Of a stretch of 64,000 nt of DNA, positions 10,201 through 17,283 are shown piece after piece. Below the pieces are notes generated by a model. That model searched no databases. It was given only the letters and a program-made list of their open reading frames with translations, and was not told where the DNA came from. The number at the start of each line of letters is the position of its first letter. The stretch's first letter is position 1. This DNA is from Pseudoips prasinana (lineage: Eukaryota > Arthropoda > Insecta > Lepidoptera > Nolidae), in the NCBI GenBank assembly GCA_951640165.1, contig OX621252.1, positions 8,340,501 through 8,404,500 of the forward strand, given 5' to 3'. Both the position numbers and the translations under genes were made by a program.

Positions 10201-12484
10201 TCGCCACGACCGGAAAGAGGTCAGTTACAGGATGGCTTTACGTGCTCTGAGGCACGGTGGTATAATAACTCCCAGATTTCGGGCTGATGCTGAGAAATTT
10301 TTCTTTTTACAGAAAAGTCCCAAAATCACTTTTGGCCCGGCCCGGGATTTGAACCCAGGACCTCGTTCTCTGCGGGTGAACACGCTACCGCTAGACCAAC
10401 AAGGCAGTCAGATCTGTGTGACATTGTCCCTAGATATTATTATTATTACATTAATTGCCTTAAATTGTTATCGCGATTGTGAGACCCGTGTCCACAATAT
10501 ACAAAAATAACGTTATTTGTTTTTATCGTAAATCCTATTTAATCTGTAACGGATTAAAATATACACATGAGTGAATATTACTTTCAAACTAACATGGAAA
10601 GGTGGAAGCCACATTATCCCCGGCCATTTTGTTAGCGTTCATTGTTTAACGAAGAGTCACAGTAGAGCCGAGAAAGTTGGAAAATATTTAAAGATGCAAT
10701 AATTATAGTTTAGATTAGCAATTCATTTTTATTCGTACCGTCACGTAATTGTGTCTAGTATTGAACACGGTGCTTTTTTTATCGGGACTAGTCCCTCCGT
10801 CTTACCCACCACTGCAACTCCTGTAAGCCAGGATCAACAGTGGCACACAATGAAATGACACAGAGCAGTGAGGCTCAGGCATGTCCCGGGGAATCGCTTT
10901 AACTGTCTTGGATCCCGCAACGAATTTAATCAGAAAGAAAAAAGGAGGAGTTAGAAATTAATAGTTTCACTTCCCTCCAGATACACCCTGAACACGGTGC
11001 TTAGTAAATTATGATTATTGTAAATCAAATCAAATCAAATCATTTATTATTTCATTGCATTTGGGTACTACAAGTTCACAGATAATAAAATAAGTTTCAC
11101 CAAAAGCTGCCTAAGAAGGCGTTTGAAACATACAATAGTAACTTAATAAAATAAACTTCTATAGAATGTAAACAAAACATTTTTTTTTTATCTTTGCTTA
11201 AGAGTTACATTTATATGTCAATGTGTTTTTGTTTTCCAAATGTTAGTAAAATATTTAGCAAAAGAGAAAAATGCCAATTGTTGTGGTAATTGTCTGGCCG
11301 GTTTCTGTAGTGATTAGTGACCCTTTCTGCTAAACCAAAGGTCGTGGGTTAAATCTCCACCCAGGACAAATTTGTGTTCCGGCGCTGGGAGCTAAATCTC
11401 GCGAGAGGGTATGCGGCGCCCGGCTGGCTCCTCCCTAATTGAGCGCCGCCTCTGAGGCCGCTTGCATTTGGGGGAGGGAACGAGCTTTCCTTCCTTCTTT
11501 TCCTCCGAGCGTCAGCGGTCCCGGGAAGGGTAACCTGTTGTAGCTCAGGTAACACGCTTGTGCGTACTGGAGAGGGGGGAGGCATTCAGGCCCCTCCCCT
11601 CCCCGGGTGAGAGCCTCGCGGACGCTCAGTGTACAGCGGGGGTACTGGCGAGATCGTTCACGAGTACCCAGAGGCCCCGCTACAGGCACTGTGAGGCTAC
11701 CGTGATGGTTTTAGTGGGTCGAGCCCCACACCACGTGCGACTAGAGCATTTCCATCACGTAAAAAAAAGGACATATTTGTGTTATGAACACGATCATTTG
11801 TTCTGTGGTTGGGTGTAATTTATCTATTTGTTGAGTTGTGTTTGTATTTAGAAATATGTGTTGTGTTTGTCTTGTTGCCAAAGTATTGGCCCTGTCTAGT
11901 TCGTGATTAAGTGGCAGTGTCCCAAATCAGATATACAGAGAAATGCAGAGGGCATTTATGTATCCACACAAACTTGTACGTTACAATATGTCTCGCGCAG
12001 ACATTAGTCAAAATTGAATATTACTATTTTTTTATTGAGTAATGTATGAGATTTCGTACGTTTTAAGAGTTTTCCAAGCATTCCAAAGACACGACTCTAT
12101 AATAGTTAACTTAGTTTACTAAATATTAGTACGTCATTTAATTATAATATAAGTTTTTTTTTAAACCTTGTCCGTATAATTAATCCCTTTGTCGATAAAC
12201 ATATAATAGACGCTCGCATGCCCTCTAAGGGTAGATGTGTCGGGAACCACTATTATGTACTACCACCGTAAGTAACCATATCGTAAGCGAATAAAAATCT
12301 TATCTTCATCATAACAGCTGCAAAAAGTCCACAGCTGGACAAAAGCCTCCCCCAAGAATCATCTTGGGGATATGCATATCTTATCTTATCAACTTAATAT
12401 CAATAAGCTTACCTTTACATCACCAAAGGACAGTGATACGATCAAATACTTTAATATTAAAATAGTTGTTTTATGAGACGCCAT
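1036..12484 (-). CDS. N-acetylneuraminate lyase-like protein, copy A (7 exons, spliced)
   Basis: Minus-strand gene of the DHDPS/N-acetylneuraminate lyase (class I aldolase) superfamily. Exons, 5-prime to 3-prime: 12484-12413, 9806-9680, 8541-8396, 6007-5839, 4702-4566, 3399-3216, 1214-1036. All junctions are GT/AG and the phases are 0,1,0,1,0,1, giving 1014 nt or 337 residues, close to the roughly 300-320 of animal NAL plus an extra N-terminus. Seen: signal-peptide-like residues 1-20; GTAGEG loop at 69-74; FYYDIP at 160-165 with the expected catalytic Tyr162; FKGLK ending at the expected Schiff-base Lys192; the typical NAL C-terminal segment GPARAP in exon 7. Family knowledge: these enzymes cleave sialic acid to ManNAc and pyruvate. 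The altered loop (Ala for the second Thr) and missing glycine-rich loop make the substrate uncertain. The introns hold SINEs and MITEs. A near-identical architecture in copy B supports the model. Confidence 0.85.
1385..1411. repeat. Perfect 13-bp hairpin
   Basis: cagtgtgagggtc at 1385-1397 pairs with gaccctcacactg at 1399-1411 around a 1-base centre. It lies between copy A exon 7 and a SINE; it may be part of a decayed repeat. Confidence 0.6.
1471..1835 (+). mobile_element. tRNA-derived SINE, family 1
   Basis: The tRNA-like head has an A-box-like region (gcggtagcgtgttc) and a B box (ggttcaaatcc), followed by a body also found at 10040-10412 and 21990-22336 on the minus strand. The three-fold recurrence in one window and the long non-tRNA body show it is a SINE, not a tRNA gene. 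Confidence 0.8.
2655..2695. repeat. (GT)n microsatellite
   Basis: Interrupted GT dinucleotide run in the 1836-3030 interval. That interval otherwise shows only AT-rich sequence and a (gat)4 plus ctttattgtctctaat stretch near 2405 that resembles a retrotransposon 3-prime tail. Confidence 0.8.
3031..3203 (+). repeat. Abundant ctagctgggccccgcgg repeat
   Basis: Begins tactagctgggccccgcggt, continues ttacccgcgttaaacttta and ends in cactcacaaactttcgcatt. Same family as 31134, 35770, 36203, 54768 and 56247 (plus) and 30752, 39688 and 49985 (minus). It ends 13 bp before the 3-prime end of copy A exon 6. Confidence 0.7.
3216..3399 (-). CDS. NAL-like copy A, exon 6
   Basis: 184 nt from an ATTGCAG acceptor to a GTAAGT donor. 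It encodes LFLAPAVFMGFDNFIITEVN and a helical stretch ending DTIARVQSP. This replaces the usual glycine-rich GATGAVGSTYN strand-loop with GFDNFIITEVN, keeping only the Asn. The 5-prime end of this exon and its acceptor are repeated twice upstream (3809 and 4017). Confidence 0.85.
3730..4165 (-). pseudogene. Two partial duplicates of NAL-like copy A exon 6 start
   Basis: Within intron 5 of copy A the first 50-60 nt of exon 6, with the ATTGCAG acceptor, recur at 3809 and 4017 (acceptor-proximal bases) as QLFLAPVIFMGFNNF and QLFLAPAVFIGFDNSF. They share flanking intron sequence such as ccaaaatttctggacga. Spacing is 410 and 208 bp, the longer interval containing a SINE piece. The copies lack the rest of the exon, so they are probably non-coding, though their acceptors look usable. 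Confidence 0.7.
4201..4475 (+). mobile_element. tRNA-derived SINE, family 2
   Basis: Head with B box ggtcgtagattcgattccc, middle gtttgggtgtaattgtctat, and tail tctgcttagtttgggatcag ending ggatattattattac. Related copies are at 5461, 14805 and 23652. The 3-prime (TTA)n tail is typical of insect SINEs. Confidence 0.75.
4566..4702 (-). CDS. NAL-like copy A, exon 5 (Schiff-base Lys)
   Basis: 137 nt between a TGTACAG acceptor and a GTAAGT donor. It encodes DMVQLTIKATERIPTFKGLK followed by EQYFDTALRVQPILKKDQ. IPTFKGLK corresponds to the IPTFxGLK segment of animal NAL, whose Lys forms the Schiff base with pyruvate. The residues after the Lys (EQYFDT) differ from the usual FSDTD. Confidence 0.85.
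5461..5697 (+). mobile_element. tRNA-derived SINE, family 2
   Basis: Copy of the element at 4201 in intron 4 of copy A. Head tttcacgccgcaggtcg, tail tctgcttagttgggg and ggatattattattataat. Confidence 0.72.
5839..6007 (-). CDS. NAL-like copy A, exon 4 (catalytic Tyr)
   Basis: 169 nt after an AATCAG acceptor, ending one base into a codon at a GTAAAG donor. It reads AAHSEREGVDAIMTLPELYF, KPYTVEELVYNMECIARAAP, then TPLFYYDIPEITNVH. The FYY-x-IP block carries the conserved aldolase Tyr. Same length and phase as exon 4 of copy B. Confidence 0.88.
6260..6345 (+). mobile_element. 3-prime fragment of SINE family 2
   Basis: Only the tail is present: gctttgcttagtttggggc, then gtgtgacattgtccctagat and an (attagt)n end, as in the full copy at 14805-15055. 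Confidence 0.65.
6660..6900. mobile_element. Palindromic MITE, PIF/Harbinger-like (copy 1)
   Basis: 241 bp, ends gggctctaccggctatgtcg and its complement, long inverted arms, flanked by CTG at 6657-6659 and 6901-6903. It shares arms (aataaataaaggttaaaaat) with copies at 12679, 15384 and 32746. The 3-bp CWG target is what PIF/Harbinger elements prefer. Confidence 0.82.
7283..7395. mobile_element. Small fold-back element
   Basis: Arms aaattaaattttacactgaa and ttttcagtgtaaaatttaat enclose a second inverted pair around ataggcgag/ctcgcctat. About 110 bp, probably a MITE in intron 3 of copy A; family unknown. Confidence 0.6.
7655..7815 (-). mobile_element. 5-prime-truncated RTE retrotransposon, 3-prime end
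   Basis: Matches the 3-prime part of the RTE copy at 32926-34911 (gggggcctgcccacgctgcg, gagaacctttctgcccca, ctacgagctatgtgccct) with the terminal atcatcatatcagcc. Older and more diverged, with part of the end deleted. In intron 3 of copy A. Confidence 0.75.
8396..8541 (-). CDS. NAL-like copy A, exon 3 (GTAGEG loop)
   Basis: 146 nt from a TTTTCAG acceptor to a GTAAGA donor, ending phase 0. It contains SGTAGEGPTLTVAEVKKL, the family GTTGE loop with Ala replacing the second Thr, followed by VIVQIGGRPLPDIEDL, which resembles the second barrel strand and the following helix start of NAL. Confidence 0.85.
9235..9345. repeat. Abundant lepidopteran-type repeat fragment
   Basis: gtcacctgatggtaagtgat, accgccgcccatgaaaactc and gcgttgccggcctttaag recur at 12650-12990 around MITE copy 2. 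No coding content. Confidence 0.6.
9680..9806 (-). CDS. NAL-like copy A, exon 2
   Basis: 127 nt between a TTTCAG acceptor and a GTACGT donor. It encodes the first beta strand and helix of the barrel (NLTGLFAAVFTPVDPNGHL, then VVPQYAQYLADKNVKGVL). The AAxFTP signature is the usual NAL/DHDPS N-terminal strand. The donor splits a codon after its first base, which puts the GTAGEG motif of exon 3 in frame. Confidence 0.85.
10040..10412 (-). mobile_element. tRNA-derived SINE, family 1
   Basis: Reverse-oriented copy of the element at 1471. The head (tggtctagcggtagcg, B box ggttcaaatcc on the minus strand) lies near 10330-10410. The bases beyond the head match the tail of SINE family 2 (gtgtgacattgtccctag), suggesting insertion into an older SINE in intron 1 of copy A. 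Confidence 0.8.
10420..11299. other. Intron 1 of copy A, unidentified repeats
   Basis: A stretch near 10785-10985 (gactagtccctccgtcttac, cccgcaacgaatttaatcag) shares words with 5140-5175 and looks like a decayed repeat. No gene seen. Confidence 0.4.
11025..11160. mobile_element. CR1/Jockey-type retrotransposon 3-prime end
   Basis: (aaatc)n microsatellite followed by atttattatttcattgc, gcctaagaaggcgtttgaaa and tacaatagtaact. A pentamer tail plus this motif is typical of CR1/L2-like 3-prime ends; inferred from style only. Confidence 0.45.
11300..11925 (+). mobile_element. SINE family 2 copy split by an R1-clade fragment
   Basis: The SINE head (ggtttctgtagtgattagtg, ggtcgtgggttaaatctcc) ends at 11378 and resumes at 11784 (gaacacgatcatttgttctg). 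The interval 11379-11768 is a retrotransposon 3-prime end flanked by a near-identical 15-bp duplication. Confidence 0.75.
11379..11768 (+). mobile_element. 5-prime-truncated R1-clade retrotransposon (3-prime UTR only)
   Basis: GC-rich 390-bp insert ending in a poly-A run, flanked by ggacaaatttgtgtt (11364-11378) and ggacatatttgtgtt (11769-11783). The interior matches the 3-prime UTR of the R1-clade insert at 26715-28028 (the ggcgctgggagct and ctcgcgagaggg segment). It carries no coding capacity, and the apparent ORFs here are chance. Confidence 0.85.
12308..12370 (-). mobile_element. RTE 3-prime-end relic
   Basis: catcataacagctgcaaaaa, then ccacagctggacaaaagcct and cccccaagaatc resemble the RTE terminus near 32935. 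A similar older piece is at 6148-6235. Very diverged. Confidence 0.5.
12413..12484 (-). CDS. NAL-like copy A, exon 1 (signal-peptide exon)
   Basis: 24 codons beginning MASHKTTILILKYLIVSLSF and ending GDVK at a GTAAGC donor, phase 0. It has a short polar start, a Lys, then a 10-12 residue hydrophobic run, as in a secretory signal peptide. This start was chosen over an upstream ATG at about 12490 because the latter meets a stop after a few codons and because MAS is shared with copies B and C. Confidence 0.75.
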
Positions 12485-12534
12485 TTTGCATAACTTTCAT
12501 TGCAATGTTAACAAAACAATTTTGTTGGTACAGC

Positions 12535-12541
12535 TTATATA
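12535..12541 (-). promoter_or_regulatory. TATA box of NAL-like copy A
   Basis: TATATAA on the minus strand, about 50 bp before the copy A ATG. It is followed by GCTGTACCA, closely matching TATATAAAGTGTACCA before copy C. The short distance implies a 5-prime leader of about 20-30 nt. Confidence 0.6.
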
Positions 12542-12678
12542 ACTACCCACTACCTAACTTATATACAGGATGGCTTTAGAACTAACATATTATCGCAGGT
12601 TCCTTTTGCTTGATAGAAAATGTATATTTCCAGTTTGTTTTACAAAACAGGATGGCAATCGAGCAACTGGGTAATCTG

Positions 12679-12906
12679 GGGCTCTACCAGCTAAGTCATT
12701 GAACATCGTTTTCGTGAATGGCGTTCAAATAAATAAAGGTTAAAAATGACTTAATCAACCGTTAAATCGACTTCAATGTTGACAATCGATTCCGGACCAT
12801 TTAAGTTGTCACATGTGGTCATGGAAGCCGATTAAACGATTGATTAAGTTATTTATTTGAACGCCATTCACGTAAACGATGTTCGGTGACTTAGCCGGTA
12901 GAGCCC
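12679..12906. mobile_element. Palindromic MITE, PIF/Harbinger-like (copy 2)
   Basis: 228 bp flanked by CTG (12676-12678 and 12907-12909). It is inserted into another repeat (the ctgatggtaagtgatc family of 9235), which gives the pre-insertion sequence and supports a CTG duplication. Confidence 0.85.
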
Positions 12907-13209
12907 CTGGTGGTAAGTGATCATCGCCGCCCATAGACATTTGCAACACCAAAGGAGCTGCAAGTGCGTTGCCGACCTTTAAGAATAGAATAGGCTCATA
13001 TCTTTCAAGCATAATACTATTCATAAGGAGTCCATCCATGAAACTGAAAAATTAGAGAGACACAGATTGTGTTATCATTACATCACATCATCAGCCTGAC
13101 GTCGTCACAGGTGGCTATTATTATTATTGTTGATGGGGGCTTGATGCCTTGATGGCATCTTGCTACCTTGACCATTACTGATCAATTGTAGCAGAGCTCC
13201 TTGACTTTA

Positions 13210-13512
13210 TTAAAGTTCACTGCTTAATCCTATAGCTTCTAAAAACTCCCAGATTGGTTGTGCAGTGAGTGTTTGTATCTCTTCCGGTTGCATAATATGT
13301 TGTCCTAAGTAGATACTTCTACAACGCATTAGCGGCCCGCACGAGCACAGAATATGCAAAGGAGTTTCCTCTGATTCTTGGCAAAATCCGCAAATTGTGC
13401 TTTCAGCCAGCTTTAGTTTGAACATGTGCTTATTCAGCTTGCAGTGTCCGGTGGGAATTCGGGTTCCCGCACATGTTTTGTAACGTTTTAATTCAAGTAA
13501 TTCTTTCGACAA
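13210..13512 (-). pseudogene. Non-LTR retrotransposon C-terminus (zinc-knuckle fragment)
   Basis: 100 codons with PTGHCKLNKHMFKLKLAEST followed by ICGFCQESEETPLHILCSC, the C-x2-C-x(n)-H-x4-C element at the end of RNase H-bearing Jockey/I-type ORF2 proteins. The frame is open but truncated at both sides, in the A-B intergenic region. Confidence 0.7.
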
Positions 13513-13727
13513 TTTTTTGCATAGCTGGACATAGACCTCCGTGAAAAGTTTCTACAACATTGCCATTTGGAGGGGTTTGTCTTAGTCACCGCGCTTGACA
13601 TGAGAGTTGGTGACCGCAGCCAGTTCAGTGCTAGTTAGAACAGAAGAGGCGCTACTGAATCCCTTAATCGCCTTTACGACACCCACGGGATGGTTTATAT
13701 GGCCCTATTATTCTTTCTGAGCCGAAA

Positions 13728-14072
13728 CTCACACGACATCTTATTGGGACGAAGTTCCTTATCGCACGTTGTGAAACCCCTTTCACAACGCGAGATAAGG
13801 AACTTCGGAACGCTAGACGGAAAAATTCTTACAAAAAGTTGTCACGACACTTTTTGCAGCTGTGCGGCGTGCGCATGTTTCTCTGTCTGTCTCTCCCTCT
13901 CTCTCTCTCTCCCTTATAGAAAGCAAGCCAGATATTATCATTTCTATTTCGCATTGAAGAGTGTGGTGTCGCGACGATTATTTCTGTTGAGTGTATACAG
14001 GTTTTTTGTACATAATAAATAATAAGAAATAACTTCGTTCCATCCGGGTATCCCTTGACACCTCTCAAGTTT
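13728..14072 (+). repeat. 300-bp interspersed repeat with C-T-rich core
   Basis: Starts gggacgaagttccttatcgc, has a pyrimidine run at 13885-13915 and ends ttgacacctctcaagttttt. The same family is at 55825-56009 (minus) and 56492-56800 (plus). Apparent ORFs are chance. Confidence 0.7.
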
Positions 14073-14079
14073 TTTGTTA

Positions 14080-14800
14080 TTCTTGTAGAGGAAGTAAATC
14101 TTGTTTTTATGTATTATGCATTTTTATAGGCCCCGTTGGAGCGTGGACATATCGTAAGAGGAGGTTGAAAATAAAAAAACACGATCTTCGACTGTTGTCT
14201 TTGTAATGAACTACAGACCATTAAACTGAATAGATCGAAGACTATAGTTTCTAAGTTACTAGATAGATGGCACTGTTCTTAACAGGCCCAGTAAATTATT
14301 TCTCTTAACTTAGTCCACTGTATATGTAACACCTTCTATAATTATCTCCCTTACTCTTCTTCTTTCACTCTCTTCACACTCTGTTTCAGCTTAATGAGAC
14401 AGGGAATGCTTTCAAATGATCACCCTGTACTGCTTTTATATACCAGTCGTGATATAGAAATCACTTTTAGTAGAAATTGATTATTCATTTAAATTATTCT
14501 TTGTCACGTAATTACATATAACGTGACTTTCTTTGTAATTAAATTAACGTATTAACTCTATTATTTTTTTTATCGAAGTATAACTTCTTTACGCATGTTT
14601 GACTAGGTGAGTAAACTGGTGAATGCGTGACGATAGCGTTACGAAAAGTGTGATGGGGCGAGACCACCCGTGCGGCGAATAGTAAAGATAGAAAGAGAGA
14701 GAGTTACGTTTCATATATTATTATCATTTTCCTTCTCTAGTAGTCAGTTACATTTGAAGTTTTACTTCAGTCTAAAACACGCTCGCTTTTTTTAATACGA
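14080..14800. other. A-B intergenic stretch without recognised gene
   Basis: AT-rich, no ORF of note, no clear repeat boundaries. The B-gene 3-prime side (16340-17100) is similarly empty apart from a duplicated ctacctagatc at 16610-16630. Confidence 0.4.
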
Positions 14801-14804
14801 TCAC

Positions 14805-15055
14805 CGTAGCCTAGTTGGTAGTGCTCCTGCCTACGAAGCTGGTGGTCCTGGGTTCGAATCCCGGTAAGTGCAAATATTTGTGTGATGAACACGAATATTT
14901 GTTTCTGAGTCATGGATGTTTTCTATGTATATAAGTATTTATCTATCTATATAAGTATGTATATCGTCGCCTGGTACCTATAGTACAAGCTTTGCTTAGT
15001 TTGGGGCTAGGATGATCTGTGTGACATTGTCCCTATATATTATTATTATTAAAAA
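14805..15055 (+). mobile_element. tRNA-derived SINE, family 2 (full-length)
   Basis: Head gatcaccgtagcctagttgg with A box tagttggtagtgc and B box ggttcgaatccc, body ending gtgacattgtccctatat, tail (tta)n then poly-A. The head is tRNA-like but lacks an acceptor-stem match, so it is a SINE rather than a tRNA gene. Confidence 0.78.
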
Positions 15056-15069
15056 AAAAATATGCTAGC

Positions 15070-15203
15070 AGCTTTGCAGCACATCCAGCAGCACGTCAAA
15101 CTGTCAAATTTCTTTTATAGATTTTCAACTTTATTACAAAAGGTTCGCTTTCAATTGGGGAAATTTGACAGATTGGGTTAGCTTGATGTGCTGGCGTCTG
15201 TAC
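15070..15203. mobile_element. MITE with acagacgccagcac ends (decayed)
   Basis: Inverted arms around a shared core (ttttatagattttcaacttt). The right end gctggcgtctgtac is intact; the left end is degraded. Related to copies at 17478, 20117 and 54487. Confidence 0.65.
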
Positions 15204-15383
15204 TTCAGTCATGTGGTCTAAAGCATAGTTGCTTTTTTTAATATTTCGCACCAAAGTAGGTAAGAAACTGAAAATTTGGCTTTGGATTGGCTGAATGTGT
15301 TCAAAACACCTTTTTCTTTTTATACCAAAATCGGCAGCGTTCATTAAAAATGTGAACAATAGAAACGCAATGCATTAGATCTG

Positions 15384-15624
15384 GGGCTCTACCGGCTAAG
15401 TCACCGAACATCGTATTCGTGAATGTCGTTCAAATAAATAAAGGTTAAAAATAACTTAATCAGTCGTTAAACCGGCTTCAACGTTGACATTCGATTCCGG
15501 ACCATTTATGACGTCACATGTGGTCATGGAAGCCGATTTAACAATTGATTAAGTCATTTTTAGCTTTTTTTTATTTGAACACCATTTACGAAAACGATGT
15601 TCGGTGACTTAGCCGGTATAACCC
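15384..15624. mobile_element. Palindromic MITE, PIF/Harbinger-like (copy 3)
   Basis: 241 bp flanked by CTG (15381-15383 and 15625-15627), with the same terminal gggctctaccggctaagtc and internal gacttaatcagtcgt arms. It lies between genes A and B. Confidence 0.82.
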
Positions 15625-16127
15625 CTGATCGACTTTGACACATTATGTTTTTCAGGCATTACCTCAGCCTCAATTTCTGGTTTAAATTCCCCCTTATTAG
15701 ACCCTATTTTATACAAATTTATGCTTTGTCCTACTGTCATGATTTCATGATATGTCGTGATTTACACTTTTACATATTAACAATATCAATTCGAAATCGT
15801 GTGTGCTTTTTGAACTGCGTTTCCATATATACCGAACAGCAGAGGTGGTTCCGAAAAGAAACAAAATCGTTTTAACTTATTTAATATAAAGCTCAATTAT
15901 TAGTCATATCTTAAAGTTAGACTAAATGAACCTAATTAACCGTTTCAATGTCGGAAAATTAGTAAGATGCAGCCCTATCCACGGTGCTTTTATGTTATGT
16001 CGCTTAGTGCATGCATATAATGTACCATCAACAGTAAACGTGTAGGGTTGGCGCGTAACAGATTCTTTCCCAATCAATATATTTATTTTTATTTATACAT
16101 GACCATTTTAAAGGATACAATCAATTT

Positions 16128-16339
16128 GACTGCACGTGTGGCGCAGCGGCTAAGACAGTCGCCTCGCCGCTACGTGTCGCGGGTTCGAGTCCCGCGCCGG
16201 ACAACTATTTGTGCGATCCATAAATATTTGTTCAGAGTCTGGATGTAATTTGTGTCCGTCTATTATATGTTTGTAAAGTACCCTAAGACATAGGGATTAA
16301 ATTCTCTAATGCGGACGTTGTCAGTTTATAAAAAAAAAT
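16128..16339 (+). mobile_element. tRNA-derived SINE, family 3
   Basis: Head tgcacgtgtggcgcagcggc with A box gcgcagcggctaagac and B box gggttcgagtcccgcg. The body includes tgtgtccgtctattatatg and the end is gcggacgttgtc. Further copies at 18127, 23321 (minus) and 40733 (minus). Confidence 0.8.
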
Positions 16340-17128
16340 CACGATAGTTAAATGGCAAATCTATTTGAATAAATCATTCCGACAGCGTTCCCTCTCGTAC
16401 AAAAAAATATTAATAAAATCGGTTCACATACAAGGGAGAGGTCGCGTTACATACATACAATCGAATTGATAACCTCCTTTTTTGAAGTCGGTTAAATCTT
16501 ACCAATTGATATTCTGTTTGATACAATTATTAGAATCAGTTCCCAAACAATGCAGAAATCGCGTAACACAGGATTCTGGAGTCTCTTTCTAGCTTTCTTC
16601 TCCGGATCGTCTACCTAGATCTACCTAGATCGTCTACAGCTAGACACGACCACAGGTTAGCTAGGGTAGGGTCGGTAGCAGTCGGTCGTCGGCGCTGATC
16701 GCGTTGACCCCTTAACCCCTGATCGGTGATACCGTGCCTTAGTTTAAGCCAGTGATCACACCCTCTTCTAGAATTACGTCTTTTTACTCCGGCGGCCATC
16801 TGAGATGTGGGCCGAATCCCATAAGGGTGCCCTCAGGTATTGTCATTTAAATTAATCTACTGGTTCAGAGCCTCCTACGCTTACCGATGCTTGGTGCTTG
16901 GTAAATTTTTAATATAATAGTACTAAATTGAAAATAGTATTTGAAAATTACAAGTGTATGTTAATACCCAAGTGCAGAATGAATTTCATTTAATCATTAA
17001 ATACAGTCAAAATATAATCCTCTGTATTTTTAGAATATTTTGTCAATCTTAGGTCCTATCACATCATTTACTTTTATATTTACCGGGATTCGTCCTATTT
17101 TTAATTAAGATAACAAAACGTAGGCTTT

Positions 17129-17283
17129 TTAAGAGCCAACAATTTTAACTCCTCTCCATCTCAATTTATCTTTTAGTTCAAACTCTTGTTCAGTCGTCAG
17201 TGCCAACCCTGGGGCTCTAGCAGGGCCGACATGTATGCCAGTTACCAGAGGCATAGCAGCTTTGATAGCTGGTACTGGACCTT
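17129..17283 (-). CDS. NAL-like copy B, last exon
   Basis: 155 nt after a TTTCAG acceptor, stop TAA at 17129-17131. It encodes PVPAIKAAMPLVTGIHVGPA, RAPGLALTTEQEFELKDKL and a short tail. It ends 8 codons before the copy A equivalent. ATTAAA about 25 nt downstream is a possible polyadenylation signal. Confidence 0.86.

Noticed and set aside
16131..16205. Possible tRNA gene (A and B boxes; similarly at 14805, 1480, 10340, 18129)
   Set aside because: Acceptor stems do not pair, each is followed by a long conserved non-tRNA body, and the same heads recur several times in the window; they are SINE promoters.
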